This document shows positions 17,626 through 25,974 of a stretch of 64,000 nucleotides of DNA, piece after piece. Positions within the stretch are counted from its first letter, which is position 1. Each line of letters opens with the position of its first letter. This DNA is from Chryseobacterium lathyri. GTDB taxonomy: Bacteria; Bacteroidota; Bacteroidia; Flavobacteriales; Weeksellaceae. The stretch is from NCBI RefSeq assembly GCF_030812195.1, contig NZ_JAUSSF010000001.1, positions 310,001 to 374,000 of the forward strand, in the 5' to 3' direction. The position numbers and the translations under genes are program-made. The notes beneath the pieces are model-generated. The model was not told the DNA's origin. It searched no databases and saw only the letters and a program-made list of their open reading frames with translations.

Positions 17626-18255
17626 ATGGAAAGAAAATCAGCAGCAGGCAGTGTCCGGAACAAGGAACGCAGTAAGAAGAAATTTTTGGATGCAGTTGGA
17701 AAGATATTGAAAACGAAAGGATATGCGGCATTAAAAATAAATGATATCGCTGCCACAGCCGGAGTAGATAAAAAAATGATCTACACCTATTTTGGAGGAA
17801 TGGATGGTCTGATGGATGAATATATCCGGTCCCAGGATTATTGGAGCAACGTAACTACCGAAACAATGATGCCAGATCCAAAAGACGGAGGAAAAGCATT
17901 TACCGAGGCCATGTTACTGCAGCAATTTGATTATGTATATAACAATAAGGAGCTGCAGAAACTACTATTGTGGCGTTTGTCCGAATCCCGGAAATCCCTG
18001 ACAAAGCTGACCAATATGCAGGAAGAAAATGGGGAAACTCTCTTTAAGTTAATTATCGATCCTCATTTTGGAGAACGCTCGCAGGATTTCCGTGCAATAT
18101 CGGCCATTTTAGTTTCAGGACTTTATTACTTGAATATGTATGCTTCCGTAAATGGCAGTGTATTTTGTGGTATAGACCTTAATACTGATGACGGTCGCGA
18201 TAAAATCAAAAAAGCAGTATCTTTTTTAATAGAACAGACTTATGAGAATTTGTGA
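17626..18255 (+). CDS. TetR/AcrR family transcriptional regulator
   Basis: A 209-residue dimeric DNA-binding repressor. The N-terminal helix-turn-helix spans about residues 14-60: KKKFLDAVGKILKTKGYAALKINDIAATAGVDKKMIYTYFGG, the standard TetR recognition region. The C-terminal ligand domain is helical and not assignable to a ligand. It stands alone, with a palindrome about 50 bp upstream that probably is its operator. The nearest plausible targets are the divergent remnant and the RidA-like gene downstream. Confidence 0.9.
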   Translation: MERKSAAGSVRNKERSKKKFLDAVGKILKTKGYAALKINDIAATAGVDKKMIYTYFGGMDGLMDEYIRSQDYWSNVTTETMMPDPKDGGKAFTEAMLLQQFDYVYNNKELQKLLLWRLSESRKSLTKLTNMQEENGETLFKLIIDPHFGERSQDFRAISAILVSGLYYLNMYASVNGSVFCGIDLNTDDGRDKIKKAVSFLIEQTYENL

Positions 18256-18436
18256 TATTTAATAATCTGGAGCGTATGAAAGTGTACATATTACCTGCTT
18301 GTGTGTGTTGCCTTGTTTCAAATAAAATCGGTAAATATACTGTCTATAAAAGCTAAAAACTTCAACATATGTTTATTTTTCTGAAAATATTGGACTCTAT
18401 ATTTGCTTCAATATTCAGAACAAAATAATAAATATC

Positions 18437-18943
18437 ATGAGAAGTATAGTATTTAATTTATCCACTCTCTGTATGGGATTTTTGGCCTTTTCGCAAAATA
18501 CAAATCACCATAAAACAAAAAAAACAAATAATGTGGCCAGTGTCGTCCACACAAATCCAAAAGGTCTTTTTGATCCGACTCCTTTTGCTTTTTCTCACGC
18601 TACAACGAATGAAGTTGAAGGAAAATATGTATTTATATCCGGACAAAGCGGAGGGGAAGGCTTAGAGCACCATCTTTCTAAAGATTTCAGAACCCAGGTT
18701 AAATTTTCCCTGAAAAATTTAGAAACTGCGCTTGCCGCTTATCAGTTAGGTGTGAATGATATTCTTAAAATTACGATTTTGATTGTTGATCATGATCAGG
18801 AGAAACTTAAGATATGGACAGAGGAAATGCATAAAGTATGGAAAAATAATGAATTCCCGGCAAGTACTTTAATTCCGGTTCCCCGGTTGGCAATAGATAA
18901 TATGCTGATAGAAGTAGATGCCATTGCTTTTATTAAAAAGTAA
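18437..18943 (+). CDS. Secreted RidA-family protein
   Basis: A 168-residue protein whose core, about residues 45-166, is a RidA/YjgF trimer fold (GKYVFISGQSGGEG, LKNLETALAAYQLGVNDILKITILIVD, STLIPVPRLAIDNMLIEVDAIAFI). The arginine of the RLA segment corresponds to the catalytic Arg in active RidA enamine/imine deaminases. Unlike cytosolic RidA, it has an N-terminal signal peptide ending near FSQN, so it probably acts outside the cytoplasm. A TATATTTG -7 element lies at 18398-18405. Confidence 0.85.
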   Translation: MRSIVFNLSTLCMGFLAFSQNTNHHKTKKTNNVASVVHTNPKGLFDPTPFAFSHATTNEVEGKYVFISGQSGGEGLEHHLSKDFRTQVKFSLKNLETALAAYQLGVNDILKITILIVDHDQEKLKIWTEEMHKVWKNNEFPASTLIPVPRLAIDNMLIEVDAIAFIKK

Positions 18944-18988
18944 GAATACATATAGATTCTGGGACTGAGTCATTTTTAAAAATAAAAA

Positions 18989-19015
18989 AGCAGAGATCAA
19001 TTCTCTGCTTGTTCT
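18989..19015. terminator. Bidirectional terminator between ridA-like and MFS genes
   Basis: Stem AGCAGAGA/TCTCTGCT (18989-19009) with A- and T-rich flanks serves both converging genes. The stop codon of the MFS gene (18997-18999) lies in its loop. Confidence 0.75.
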
Positions 19016-20211
19016 TTTTTAACGGCCTGGTGCATGACCAGGATAATTCCTAAAAGTATAATGGCAATTGCCAGATAGCGCCAGGCAAGACCATCCTGCT
19101 TTGTGACAGTTCCACTGACCGAAATAATAAAACTTGTAATGGAAGTGATTACATAGACCAGTCCGCCCATCAGCCCACCTGCTGTCCCGGCATTTTTAGG
19201 GAAATAAAGCATACTGGTAGTAAAAAATGATGTAAACAGAATTCCGGAACAAATATGGATAAAAAAGGCAAAAGGAACCATAATGAAAAGACTTTCCGCG
19301 TAGAAGCCGGTTGCAATAAGTCCGGTAATCAGGACCAGCTGTAAAATGATAGGCTGTAAGATCCTCTCTTTAAAATCAAGCTTAAGTCTCCGTTTTCCTA
19401 TAAAACCGCCAATCATCCATGAAAATCCTAAGATCAGGGTACAGTATCCGATAACTACTGGGGTAAAATGAAACGTATTTTCAATGATAAAAGGACCTGT
19501 AATATTGAAAAGCATAACAATAGAGTAGCTTAACCCTAAAATGAAAATTCCGAGCATAAAGATCCTGTTTTTCAGCATCATTTTATACAGGCTGATGTTT
19601 TCAGAAAGATTAAATTTCTTCCTCTCCGGTAAGCTTTCCCCACTGAAAAACCATTCAAATAAGAACAGAATTCCTGCATACAAAGCAAGGAAATGAAAAT
19701 TGGCATGCCAGTTAAACAGTTTTTCAAGATATCCTCCCAGGAAAGGAGCCAGAATAGGACCGCAGGACCATACGATCGTGAAATAGCTCAGATAATGCTT
19801 TACTTTTTCAGAATCATAGAGATCCACAAAAATAGCCCGCGTAGCAACAACCAGTACAGAAACGGCGGCTCCCTGGAGAATACGCAGCAGACAGATCAGC
19901 AGGATGCTGTCGGTCATCGTAATCAGGATACTGCTGATGATCAGTAGAAACAGGGCGATCAGTTTAGGACGGTAGCGCCCGATGCTGTCCAGAATTCCCC
20001 CAACAAAAAGCTGTGAGATCCCGTAGCTCAGTAAATAAGATGTTAAAGTGATTTGGATGTCCTTTTCAGAGACCTGCATCTCTTTTGCCATTGATGGGAA
20101 TGATGGTAAATAAATATCGGTGACAAACCCGGAAAGGGGGATCGACACAAAAGCCATAATGGTTATTAATCTGATTCTTTTTTCAGATGCTTCTTTCAAC
20201 AACATATTCAT
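18997..20211 (-). CDS. MFS multidrug transporter, Bcr/CflA type
   Basis: A 404-residue inner-membrane proton antiporter with about twelve transmembrane helices. The N-terminal half has the Bcr/CflA-type opening PLSGFVTDIYLPSFPSMAKEMQVSEKDIQITLTSYLLSYGISQLFVGGILDSIGRYRP, which includes the motif A loop between helices 2 and 3. Probable role: efflux of a drug or metabolite. It lies downstream of, and on the same strand as, an AraC-family gene (84-bp gap), which may regulate it. Confidence 0.88.
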   Translation of the reverse strand: MNMLLKEASEKRIRLITIMAFVSIPLSGFVTDIYLPSFPSMAKEMQVSEKDIQITLTSYLLSYGISQLFVGGILDSIGRYRPKLIALFLLIISSILITMTDSILLICLLRILQGAAVSVLVVATRAIFVDLYDSEKVKHYLSYFTIVWSCGPILAPFLGGYLEKLFNWHANFHFLALYAGILFLFEWFFSGESLPERKKFNLSENISLYKMMLKNRIFMLGIFILGLSYSIVMLFNITGPFIIENTFHFTPVVIGYCTLILGFSWMIGGFIGKRRLKLDFKERILQPIILQLVLITGLIATGFYAESLFIMVPFAFFIHICSGILFTSFFTTSMLYFPKNAGTAGGLMGGLVYVITSITSFIISVSGTVTKQDGLAWRYLAIAIILLGIILVMHQAVKKEQAEN

Positions 20212-20295
20212 TCATTATTTTACTAGGCAAAAATAAGCCGGAAATACAGAGATACAATTTTAAAAGACAAAGTAAAAATTACAAAAATCAAAGAT

Positions 20296-21210
20296 TTAAA
20301 ATTCATTTTTAAATTTCAAAGGAGAAACCTCTGCGTGTTTTTTAAAGAAATTATTGAAATGGGAAGGCTGGTCAAACCCCAGAGTATATCCTATTTCAGC
20401 AATATCCCAGTTAGTGTATTTCAACAGATTTTTGGATTCCTCAAATACCCTTTCTTTAATAATTTGAGTCGTGGTAAGCCGAGTGACCGATTTTACCGAT
20501 GAATTCAAATGATTGACATGCACATTAAGCTGATCTGCAAAATCAGAGGCCGTTTTCAGAGTGAGTGGATAAGCAGGAGAGTCCAGAGGGAATTGCTTAT
20601 TGAGCAGCTCATCAAATAGGCGGTATAAACGGATATTAGCCGGGAGTTCATCCGGATTGATATCATCCATACGGTTCTCCAAGGCGAGGTGCATTACCGA
20701 GGCTAAATGGCTTTTAATACTGCTACACCGAAACGGATATGCTGAATTATTCAGCCTATACATCTGTTCAAAATAAAGAGTAGCCAGCTGAGTCTGTTCA
20801 TCCGTTAAAAAAACAATAGGCTTGCTCCATTCCTTAAATAGTGAGGTTCTTTTAAACAAGTTGAATTCAGTATTTCCATTAAAAAACTCCTGATTGAACA
20901 GACAGAAATATCCTTCCTGAAGATCCCCGTCACATTCCCATGAGTACGGGATATTAGGTGAAGGAAAAAACAGGGCAGGGCGGTCAATATACAATTCATG
21001 CGTTCCATATTGAAATGTGCCTTTTCCAATAATAAAGCTTATCTTATAATAATCACGGCGGTTGTACGGGCTTTTAAAACTGCAATACTTCCTCATAGAA
21101 ACATTGAAATGCGACTTTCCTGTTTCAAAATCATCAGAATCGAACATTTTTATCTGGTTTTTCCGGATGCGTCTGTAATAATCTTCAATAGTTTCAAGCT
21201 GGTCACTCAT
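20296..21210 (-). CDS. AraC family transcriptional regulator
   Basis: A 304-residue regulator with an N-terminal cupin-like sensing domain (YNRRDYYKISFIIGKGTF, PNIPYSWECDGD) and a C-terminal double helix-turn-helix (about residues 205-303, ending NWDIAEIGYTLGFDQPSHFNNFFKKHAEVSPLKF). It is clearly a paralogue of the regulator at 38605-39543. It precedes the MFS pump gene on the same strand, so pump control is likely but not proven. Confidence 0.9.
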   Translation of the reverse strand: MSDQLETIEDYYRRIRKNQIKMFDSDDFETGKSHFNVSMRKYCSFKSPYNRRDYYKISFIIGKGTFQYGTHELYIDRPALFFPSPNIPYSWECDGDLQEGYFCLFNQEFFNGNTEFNLFKRTSLFKEWSKPIVFLTDEQTQLATLYFEQMYRLNNSAYPFRCSSIKSHLASVMHLALENRMDDINPDELPANIRLYRLFDELLNKQFPLDSPAYPLTLKTASDFADQLNVHVNHLNSSVKSVTRLTTTQIIKERVFEESKNLLKYTNWDIAEIGYTLGFDQPSHFNNFFKKHAEVSPLKFKNEF

Positions 21211-21310
21211 AATTTAGAAATTATAAAAATCAAAGATATGAAAATCAATGTTAAGCTAATGTTATTTTAAACGGCTTATGAGTAGCCAAGCTTTGTATAA
21301 GGCCGGGAAA

Positions 21311-21820
21311 TTATTTGATGTTCAGTTTTAATATATGTGACGGAAGCTGAAAAGGTCCAGCGGTAGTATCCGCAAAAATTGTAAAACCTGATTCTTTTAG
21401 AAATTCTAAAAGCGGATCGTGAACCATCATATTAAGCCATATTATATCTGTAAAACTGGCTGCAGATCTGCTTTTTTTCCAAAGTGATTCTCTAATCTCC
21501 GGTGAATCAAGATCCGGGAGGATCACAAAGCTTATTTTTGTTGCTTTTTTATCTTCTGGAAGGGTAGGATGGCTCAATCCGCTTCTGACAATGCTGTAAC
21601 CTGCCGGTTTACCGTCTGCATAGGTAATGATCAACTGGTTGGAAAGATCATTAAGGTCATTGATCATTTTTCTGGGATCAATATCGTTTTCAATATACTT
21701 TTTGATGTCCTCTTCAGGAACCAGTCCTTTGTGCATGGCATAAACTGAAGAATCAATAATGGTTATAAGATCAGAAATTCCCTCCTCAGAACCCACTGTA
21801 AATTTTGAAATTATATTCAT
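21311..21820 (-). CDS. GNAT-like acetyltransferase
   Basis: A 169-residue protein resembling GNAT N-acetyltransferases: an N-terminal helical part (GISDLITIIDSSVYAMHKG), a central strand pair with ADGKPAGYSIVRSG, and a C-terminal FLKESGFTIFADT segment like the end of the GNAT fold. The acetyl-CoA pyrophosphate loop is not well conserved. The longer frame would begin at a TTG (21838); the ATG at 21820 is preferred. It is divergent from the MocR-type gene, a common arrangement for MocR targets. Confidence 0.65.
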   Translation of the reverse strand: MNIISKFTVGSEEGISDLITIIDSSVYAMHKGLVPEEDIKKYIENDIDPRKMINDLNDLSNQLIITYADGKPAGYSIVRSGLSHPTLPEDKKATKISFVILPDLDSPEIRESLWKKSRSAASFTDIIWLNMMVHDPLLEFLKESGFTIFADTTAGPFQLPSHILKLNIK

Positions 21821-21930
21821 GAATCTTTTTTTATTCAAAATTAGAAGATTATTGGATTCTAAAGGGATACAGTTTTCATTAATTTAACCGGTACAGTTGT
21901 TTATTTTGTAAATTTGTTCAGTACAGTGTA

Positions 21931-23358
21931 ATGAAAATAATAATGATATCCTATAAATATGAAATTTTTACAGCGGTTATTGAAGAGCAGATCAAAAATA
22001 GAATTTTGCTGAAAGGAGAACGTCTGCCTTCCATCCGGGAGATCAAAAGCAGATATCAACTCAGTACAAGCTCTGTTCAAAGTGGTTTTGAATATCTGAT
22101 GATGAAAGGATTGGTAGAAAGCAGTCCCCGTTCAGGATATTTCGTCGCCACAGTTGAAGAAGATCGTACCCCGCAGGTAAGGACAGATCTGATTCCTGTT
22201 GTGAGAGATGCCGTATTCGCAAAAAATGTGATGTTGACTTCTGCCAGAAACAAACCTTCAGAATCCAGTTCTTTCAATATGGCCGCACCGGGAGATCTTC
22301 TGATGCCACAAAAACTGATCCTCAGAACGATGCAGGGAGTCATCCACGAAAAAGGAGCTGCATTGTTACGTTATTATCCCTCAAACGGATTGTATGAATT
22401 AAGGAAACAGATTTCCATACAGATGGCAAATCACGGATGTTTAATCGATCCTGATGAACTCATCATTACAGACGGAGCACTACAGGCCTTGACCATTGCT
22501 TTAAGAGCGGTAACGGAGCCCGGTGATATTGTAGCTGTTGAAAGTCCGTGCGTGTTTTCAGTTTTGGAGGCTGTAGCCAATCTGGGTCTTAAAATGATCG
22601 AGATTCCCGTGCATTATGAAAACGGTTTTGATACAGAATATTTTAGGAAAGTCTGTACTTCGAATGATATAAAAGCTGTGGTCTTAACACCTAATTTCCA
22701 CAACCCGACAGGTATCGTGATGAGTGATGATGATAAAAAAGAGCTGTTGGCGGTCGCATCTATGCATCAGATTCCGATTATTGAAAATGATATCTATGGC
22801 GATCTTTATTTTGGTGACAAAAGACCAAAATGCATTAAAAACTTTGATCATTCGGGCCTGGTGATCACCTATTCTTCATTTTCAAAAACGCTGGCACCGG
22901 GTATCCGTTTGGGCTGGCTGCATACCGGACGTTTCTATTCCCGTTCGGAAAGGGCCAGGTTTGTCCTGGGAAGATCAGTTGCCCCTATTTATCAGGAATT
23001 GATACTGAAACTTCTTCAGGGAACCGGTTATGAACGGCATTTACGGTCATTCCGCAAACAGCTGAACAGGCAGGCTGTTGAATTACTGAACGCTTTACGA
23101 CACTACTTTCCTGAAGACTCCTATTTCCACAGTCCTGAAGGAGGTTACAGCATTTGGGGAAAGCTCCCGGAAGGAACCGATATGAAGAGATTCTTTGAAT
23201 ATTGTGACAAAAACAAAATTCTGTTTACCCCCGGAAATACATTTTCATTAACGGATGAATACAGTCATCATTTTCGGATCATTTTTGCAGACCGTATCAC
23301 ACCGGAAAGTCTGACATTGCTGGAAAATGCGGGTAGAAAAGCAAAGGAGTTGCTTTAA
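21931..23358 (+). CDS. MocR-type regulator (GntR wHTH fused to aminotransferase domain)
   Basis: A 475-residue PLP-dependent regulator. An N-terminal GntR winged helix (about residues 8-75: RLPSIREIKSRYQLSTSSVQSGFEYLMMKGLVESSPRSGYFV) is linked to a fold-type I aminotransferase domain with the PLP region NFHNPTGIVMS, NDIYGDLYFG and the Schiff-base lysine in SSFSKTLAPGIRLGW. MocR proteins usually control a divergent neighbour, here the GNAT-like gene 111 bp away. A second in-frame ATG four codons in is equally possible as start. Confidence 0.92.
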   Translation: MKIIMISYKYEIFTAVIEEQIKNRILLKGERLPSIREIKSRYQLSTSSVQSGFEYLMMKGLVESSPRSGYFVATVEEDRTPQVRTDLIPVVRDAVFAKNVMLTSARNKPSESSSFNMAAPGDLLMPQKLILRTMQGVIHEKGAALLRYYPSNGLYELRKQISIQMANHGCLIDPDELIITDGALQALTIALRAVTEPGDIVAVESPCVFSVLEAVANLGLKMIEIPVHYENGFDTEYFRKVCTSNDIKAVVLTPNFHNPTGIVMSDDDKKELLAVASMHQIPIIENDIYGDLYFGDKRPKCIKNFDHSGLVITYSSFSKTLAPGIRLGWLHTGRFYSRSERARFVLGRSVAPIYQELILKLLQGTGYERHLRSFRKQLNRQAVELLNALRHYFPEDSYFHSPEGGYSIWGKLPEGTDMKRFFEYCDKNKILFTPGNTFSLTDEYSHHFRIIFADRITPESLTLLENAGRKAKELL

Positions 23359-23719
23359 GAAGGGAAGTGTCAACTGGCAGCAATTTCGACTGGAATATTG
23401 CTGTTCAGTTTGTTGTTTTATTGTCTGGGAATTATCAATTTTAAGAAGCAAACGGTTTTGTAAGGTTATCTTTTTAAAACAATGATAGAATTTTGAATAA
23501 AAATAAATGGATGCATGAAAGGAAAATATAATACTCGAATAATCCTTTTACAAGCCGAATAGACCTAATAAAAGCACTGAATTTTTATTATAACCATAAA
23601 AAATGACGGTCCGGTGAAGAAAAAGAAGAAAAAAATAGCATTTTGACTCAAAATTTTTTAGTCTTAGTTAGGCTGGAATTACCATAAAACCTATATTTGC
23701 ACCCTAAATTTTAAAAATA
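23359..23719. other. Intergenic region between mocR-type gene and histone-like gene
   Basis: About 360 bp with no convincing gene on either strand and no obvious hairpin terminator after the mocR-type stop. Its right end holds the promoter of the histone-like gene (TATATTTG, 23692-23699). Confidence 0.5.
23692..23699 (+). promoter_or_regulatory. TATATTTG -7 element for the histone-like gene
   Basis: Matches the flavobacterial TAnnTTTG -7 consensus, 20 bp before the ATG. The -33 TTG is not clear. Confidence 0.6.
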
Positions 23720-23896
23720 ATGAAAGAACTAATTGAAAAAATCAACGCTGAATTCGAAGCGTTTGCAACTGAGGCTAACCAACAAGCAGAAAAAGGAAAC
23801 AAAGCTGCAGGTACAAGAGCTCGTAAATCAGCTTTAGAACTTAGCAAACTGTTCAAAGAATTCAGAAAAGTTTCTGTAGAAGAAGCTAAAAAATAA
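23720..23896 (+). CDS. Histone H1-like DNA-binding protein
   Basis: A 58-residue Lys/Ala-rich protein (MKELIEKINAEFEAFATEA..., then KGNKAAGTRARKSALELSKLFKEFRKV). It matches the very small Hc1/histone H1-like proteins of Flavobacteriia, thought to bind DNA in the nucleoid. The single exposed helical stretch and basic C-terminal half are visible, with no other domain. It has its own promoter and a strong terminator, so it is a monocistronic and probably highly expressed gene. Confidence 0.88.
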   Translation: MKELIEKINAEFEAFATEANQQAEKGNKAAGTRARKSALELSKLFKEFRKVSVEEAKK

Positions 23897-23908
23897 TTCG
23901 TTCCCAAA

Positions 23909-23932
23909 CCGGCTCAGAGAGCCGGTTTTTTT
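23909..23932 (+). terminator. Terminator of the histone-like gene
   Basis: A perfect 7-bp GC-rich stem CCGGCTC/GAGCCGG with a 3-nt loop (23909-23925) is followed by seven T residues. Confidence 0.95.
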
Positions 23933-24050
23933 ATGCCTTGATTTTACTGGTCAAATACAAAATTGCCAAGCTGGCAAATTCGCCCTTTACTCCTGTATTT
24001 CCTTCTTCATTTACACAAATTCTACTATCTTTAAGCATTCAATATATGTT

Positions 24051-25622
24051 ATGAAGATAAATAAATTTTTTGCTGTGCCTGCGGTTATGCTGGCCGCCCA
24101 ATTCTCATGGGCTCAGGTGAAGGTAGATCCGAAAGAAAAGCTTGATCCTATTGTGAAAAGCTTTGTAGATGAAATCAATAACAGTTCCCAGCTGGAAAAT
24201 ATGGCCTATGAGCTTCTGGACGGTATCGGACCGCGCCTTGTGGGAACTCCTGAAATGCTGGCTGCGAATGAATGGTCTGCGGCTAAGCTTCGTTCCTGGG
24301 GAATAGAATCCAGCCTTCAGCAGTTCGGAACATGGAAAGGATGGCAACGTGGAATTACCCATGTAGATATGGTGTATCCCCGCGTGAAATCATTGGCTGC
24401 AACACAGCTTGCGTGGAGTCCGGCAACGAAAAAGGCAGTAGAGGCTGAGGTCATAGTGCTTCCAAAAGTTTCTTCCAAAGCCGAATTTGATGCATGGCTT
24501 CCTTCTGTAAAGGGAAAAATAGTGCTTATGGCACAGTACCAGAAGATAGGACGTTCAGACGAGCAGATTAAAGAATTTGCCACTCCGGAGCTGTATGAAA
24601 AACTGAAAGCAGAAAAAGAGCAGGCCGGAAAAGATTTTCGAGATTATGTGAAAAATATTGGCTATGATAACAATACGCTTCCGGAAGTTTTGGAAAAAGC
24701 GGGTGCAGCGGGAATCGCTATTTCCAATTGGACCGGGATCATGGGTGCGAACAGGATTTTCGGAGCTAAGACCTCAAAGATTCCAATGATCGACATCGAT
24801 GTGGAAGATTACGGAATGCTTTACAGAATGGCAGAAAAAGGAGCAAAACCTAAGATTAAAGTTGAAGCCCAGTCCAAAATACTTCCTGATGCTAAAAGCT
24901 TTAATACGATCGGTATCATTAAAGGAAAAGAAAAACCTGAAGAATATGTGATTCTTTCTGCCCATCTTGATTCCTGGGATGGAGCACAGGGAGCGACAGA
25001 TAACGGAACAGGTACACTTACCATGCTTGAGACCATGAGGATACTGAAAAAATATTATCCGAACAATAAAAGAACTATTGTTGTTGGACTTTGGGGAAGT
25101 GAAGAACAGGGATTGAATGGCTCCAGAGGCTTCGTAGCAGATAATCCGCAGATTATGAAAGGAACACAGGCAGTATTCAACCAGGATAACGGAACGGGAC
25201 GTGTGATCAATATCAGCGGTCAGGGATTTGTGGATTCTTACAGCTATATCGGAAAATGGTTAACAGGAGTTCCAAAAACAGTGAGAGACCACATTAAAAC
25301 AGATTTTCCGGGAATGCCTGGAGGCGGCGGTTCTGATCATGCATCATTTGTAGCAGCCGGGGTGCCGGGGTTTTCTTTAAGTTCTCTGAACTGGGGATAT
25401 TTTGGCTATACATGGCACACTACAAAAGATACCTACGACAAGATCGTTTTTGATGAGGTGAAAAATAATGTTGTTTTAACAGCTGCATTGGCTTATATGG
25501 CATCTGAAGATCCTGAATTTACGAGCAGAGAAATAAGAGTAATGCCTAAGGATGATAAAGGAGAGACTGTAAAATGGCCGGAAGCCAGAGAGCCAAGGAG
25601 AGATTCTAAGGATTATAAATAG
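24051..25622 (+). CDS. Secreted M28 family metallopeptidase
   Basis: A 523-residue zinc aminopeptidase/carboxypeptidase-like enzyme. A signal peptide ends near AQFSWAQ (residue 22). A PA-like insertion occupies about residues 130-290. The zinc domain shows SAHLDSWDGAQGATDNGTG (His and bridging Asp), WGSEEQGLNGS (catalytic and ligand Glu), the FNQDNGTG ligand Asp and, near the end, YTWHTTKDTYDKI (ligand His). It probably acts in the periplasm or outside the cell on peptides. A terminator follows at 25688. Confidence 0.92.
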   Translation: MKINKFFAVPAVMLAAQFSWAQVKVDPKEKLDPIVKSFVDEINNSSQLENMAYELLDGIGPRLVGTPEMLAANEWSAAKLRSWGIESSLQQFGTWKGWQRGITHVDMVYPRVKSLAATQLAWSPATKKAVEAEVIVLPKVSSKAEFDAWLPSVKGKIVLMAQYQKIGRSDEQIKEFATPELYEKLKAEKEQAGKDFRDYVKNIGYDNNTLPEVLEKAGAAGIAISNWTGIMGANRIFGAKTSKIPMIDIDVEDYGMLYRMAEKGAKPKIKVEAQSKILPDAKSFNTIGIIKGKEKPEEYVILSAHLDSWDGAQGATDNGTGTLTMLETMRILKKYYPNNKRTIVVGLWGSEEQGLNGSRGFVADNPQIMKGTQAVFNQDNGTGRVINISGQGFVDSYSYIGKWLTGVPKTVRDHIKTDFPGMPGGGGSDHASFVAAGVPGFSLSSLNWGYFGYTWHTTKDTYDKIVFDEVKNNVVLTAALAYMASEDPEFTSREIRVMPKDDKGETVKWPEAREPRRDSKDYK

Positions 25623-25687
25623 AAAATTGAAGGATGTTAGATTTCAGGTTTGAGACTTAAGGTTGAAACCTAAAATATTAAATAAAA

Positions 25688-25717
25688 GGCTGTACAGATT
25701 ATTGTGCAGTCTTTTTT
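25688..25717 (+). terminator. Terminator of the M28 peptidase gene
   Basis: A 9-bp stem GGCTGTACA (25688-25696) pairs with TGTGCAGTC (25703-25711), including two G-T pairs, followed by six T residues. Confidence 0.8.
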
Positions 25718-25906
25718 ATATGAAAAATAATACTCAAAAGAATTATAAGTTCTGTACCTGAATTCATCAATTGACCGGTTGGTCTGCGGATAATTCTCCC
25801 GTACTTAAGCACAGATGCTTTCATTGATTTTTTACAATTAATTTTCTAGTCATTCAAAAAAATAATCATTCAAAAAAACACGTCAACTTTTGTCGTATTG
25901 CCCAGC

Positions 25907-25914
25907 TACATTTG
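25907..25914 (+). promoter_or_regulatory. TACATTTG -7 element for the beta-helix gene
   Basis: A flavobacterial -7 consensus match 60 bp before the ATG at 25975, so the gene probably has its own promoter and a leader of about 55 nt. Confidence 0.5.
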
Positions 25915-25974
25915 CATTAGTAAAATTAACGAAGGAATATTTACTATTTAATTTAAACCAAAAAACAAGATTTT

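Larger units (their letters stand above)
25623..25974. other. Intergenic region between M28 peptidase and beta-helix gene
   Basis: It holds the M28 terminator (25688-25717), a 16-bp-spaced tandem TCATTCAAAAAAA repeat (25850-25862, 25866-25878) and a TACATTTG -7 element (25907-25914) for the beta-helix gene. No coding frame is evident. Confidence 0.6.

Noticed and set aside
23380..23440. Short + frame with GTG start after the mocR-type gene
   Set aside because: Twenty-five codons without start signal or recognisable sequence; likely chance.
25850..25878. Tandem TCATTCAAAAAAA repeats as a CRISPR or attachment site
   Set aside because: Only two copies with a 3-bp gap, dominated by an A run; probably simple-sequence slippage.
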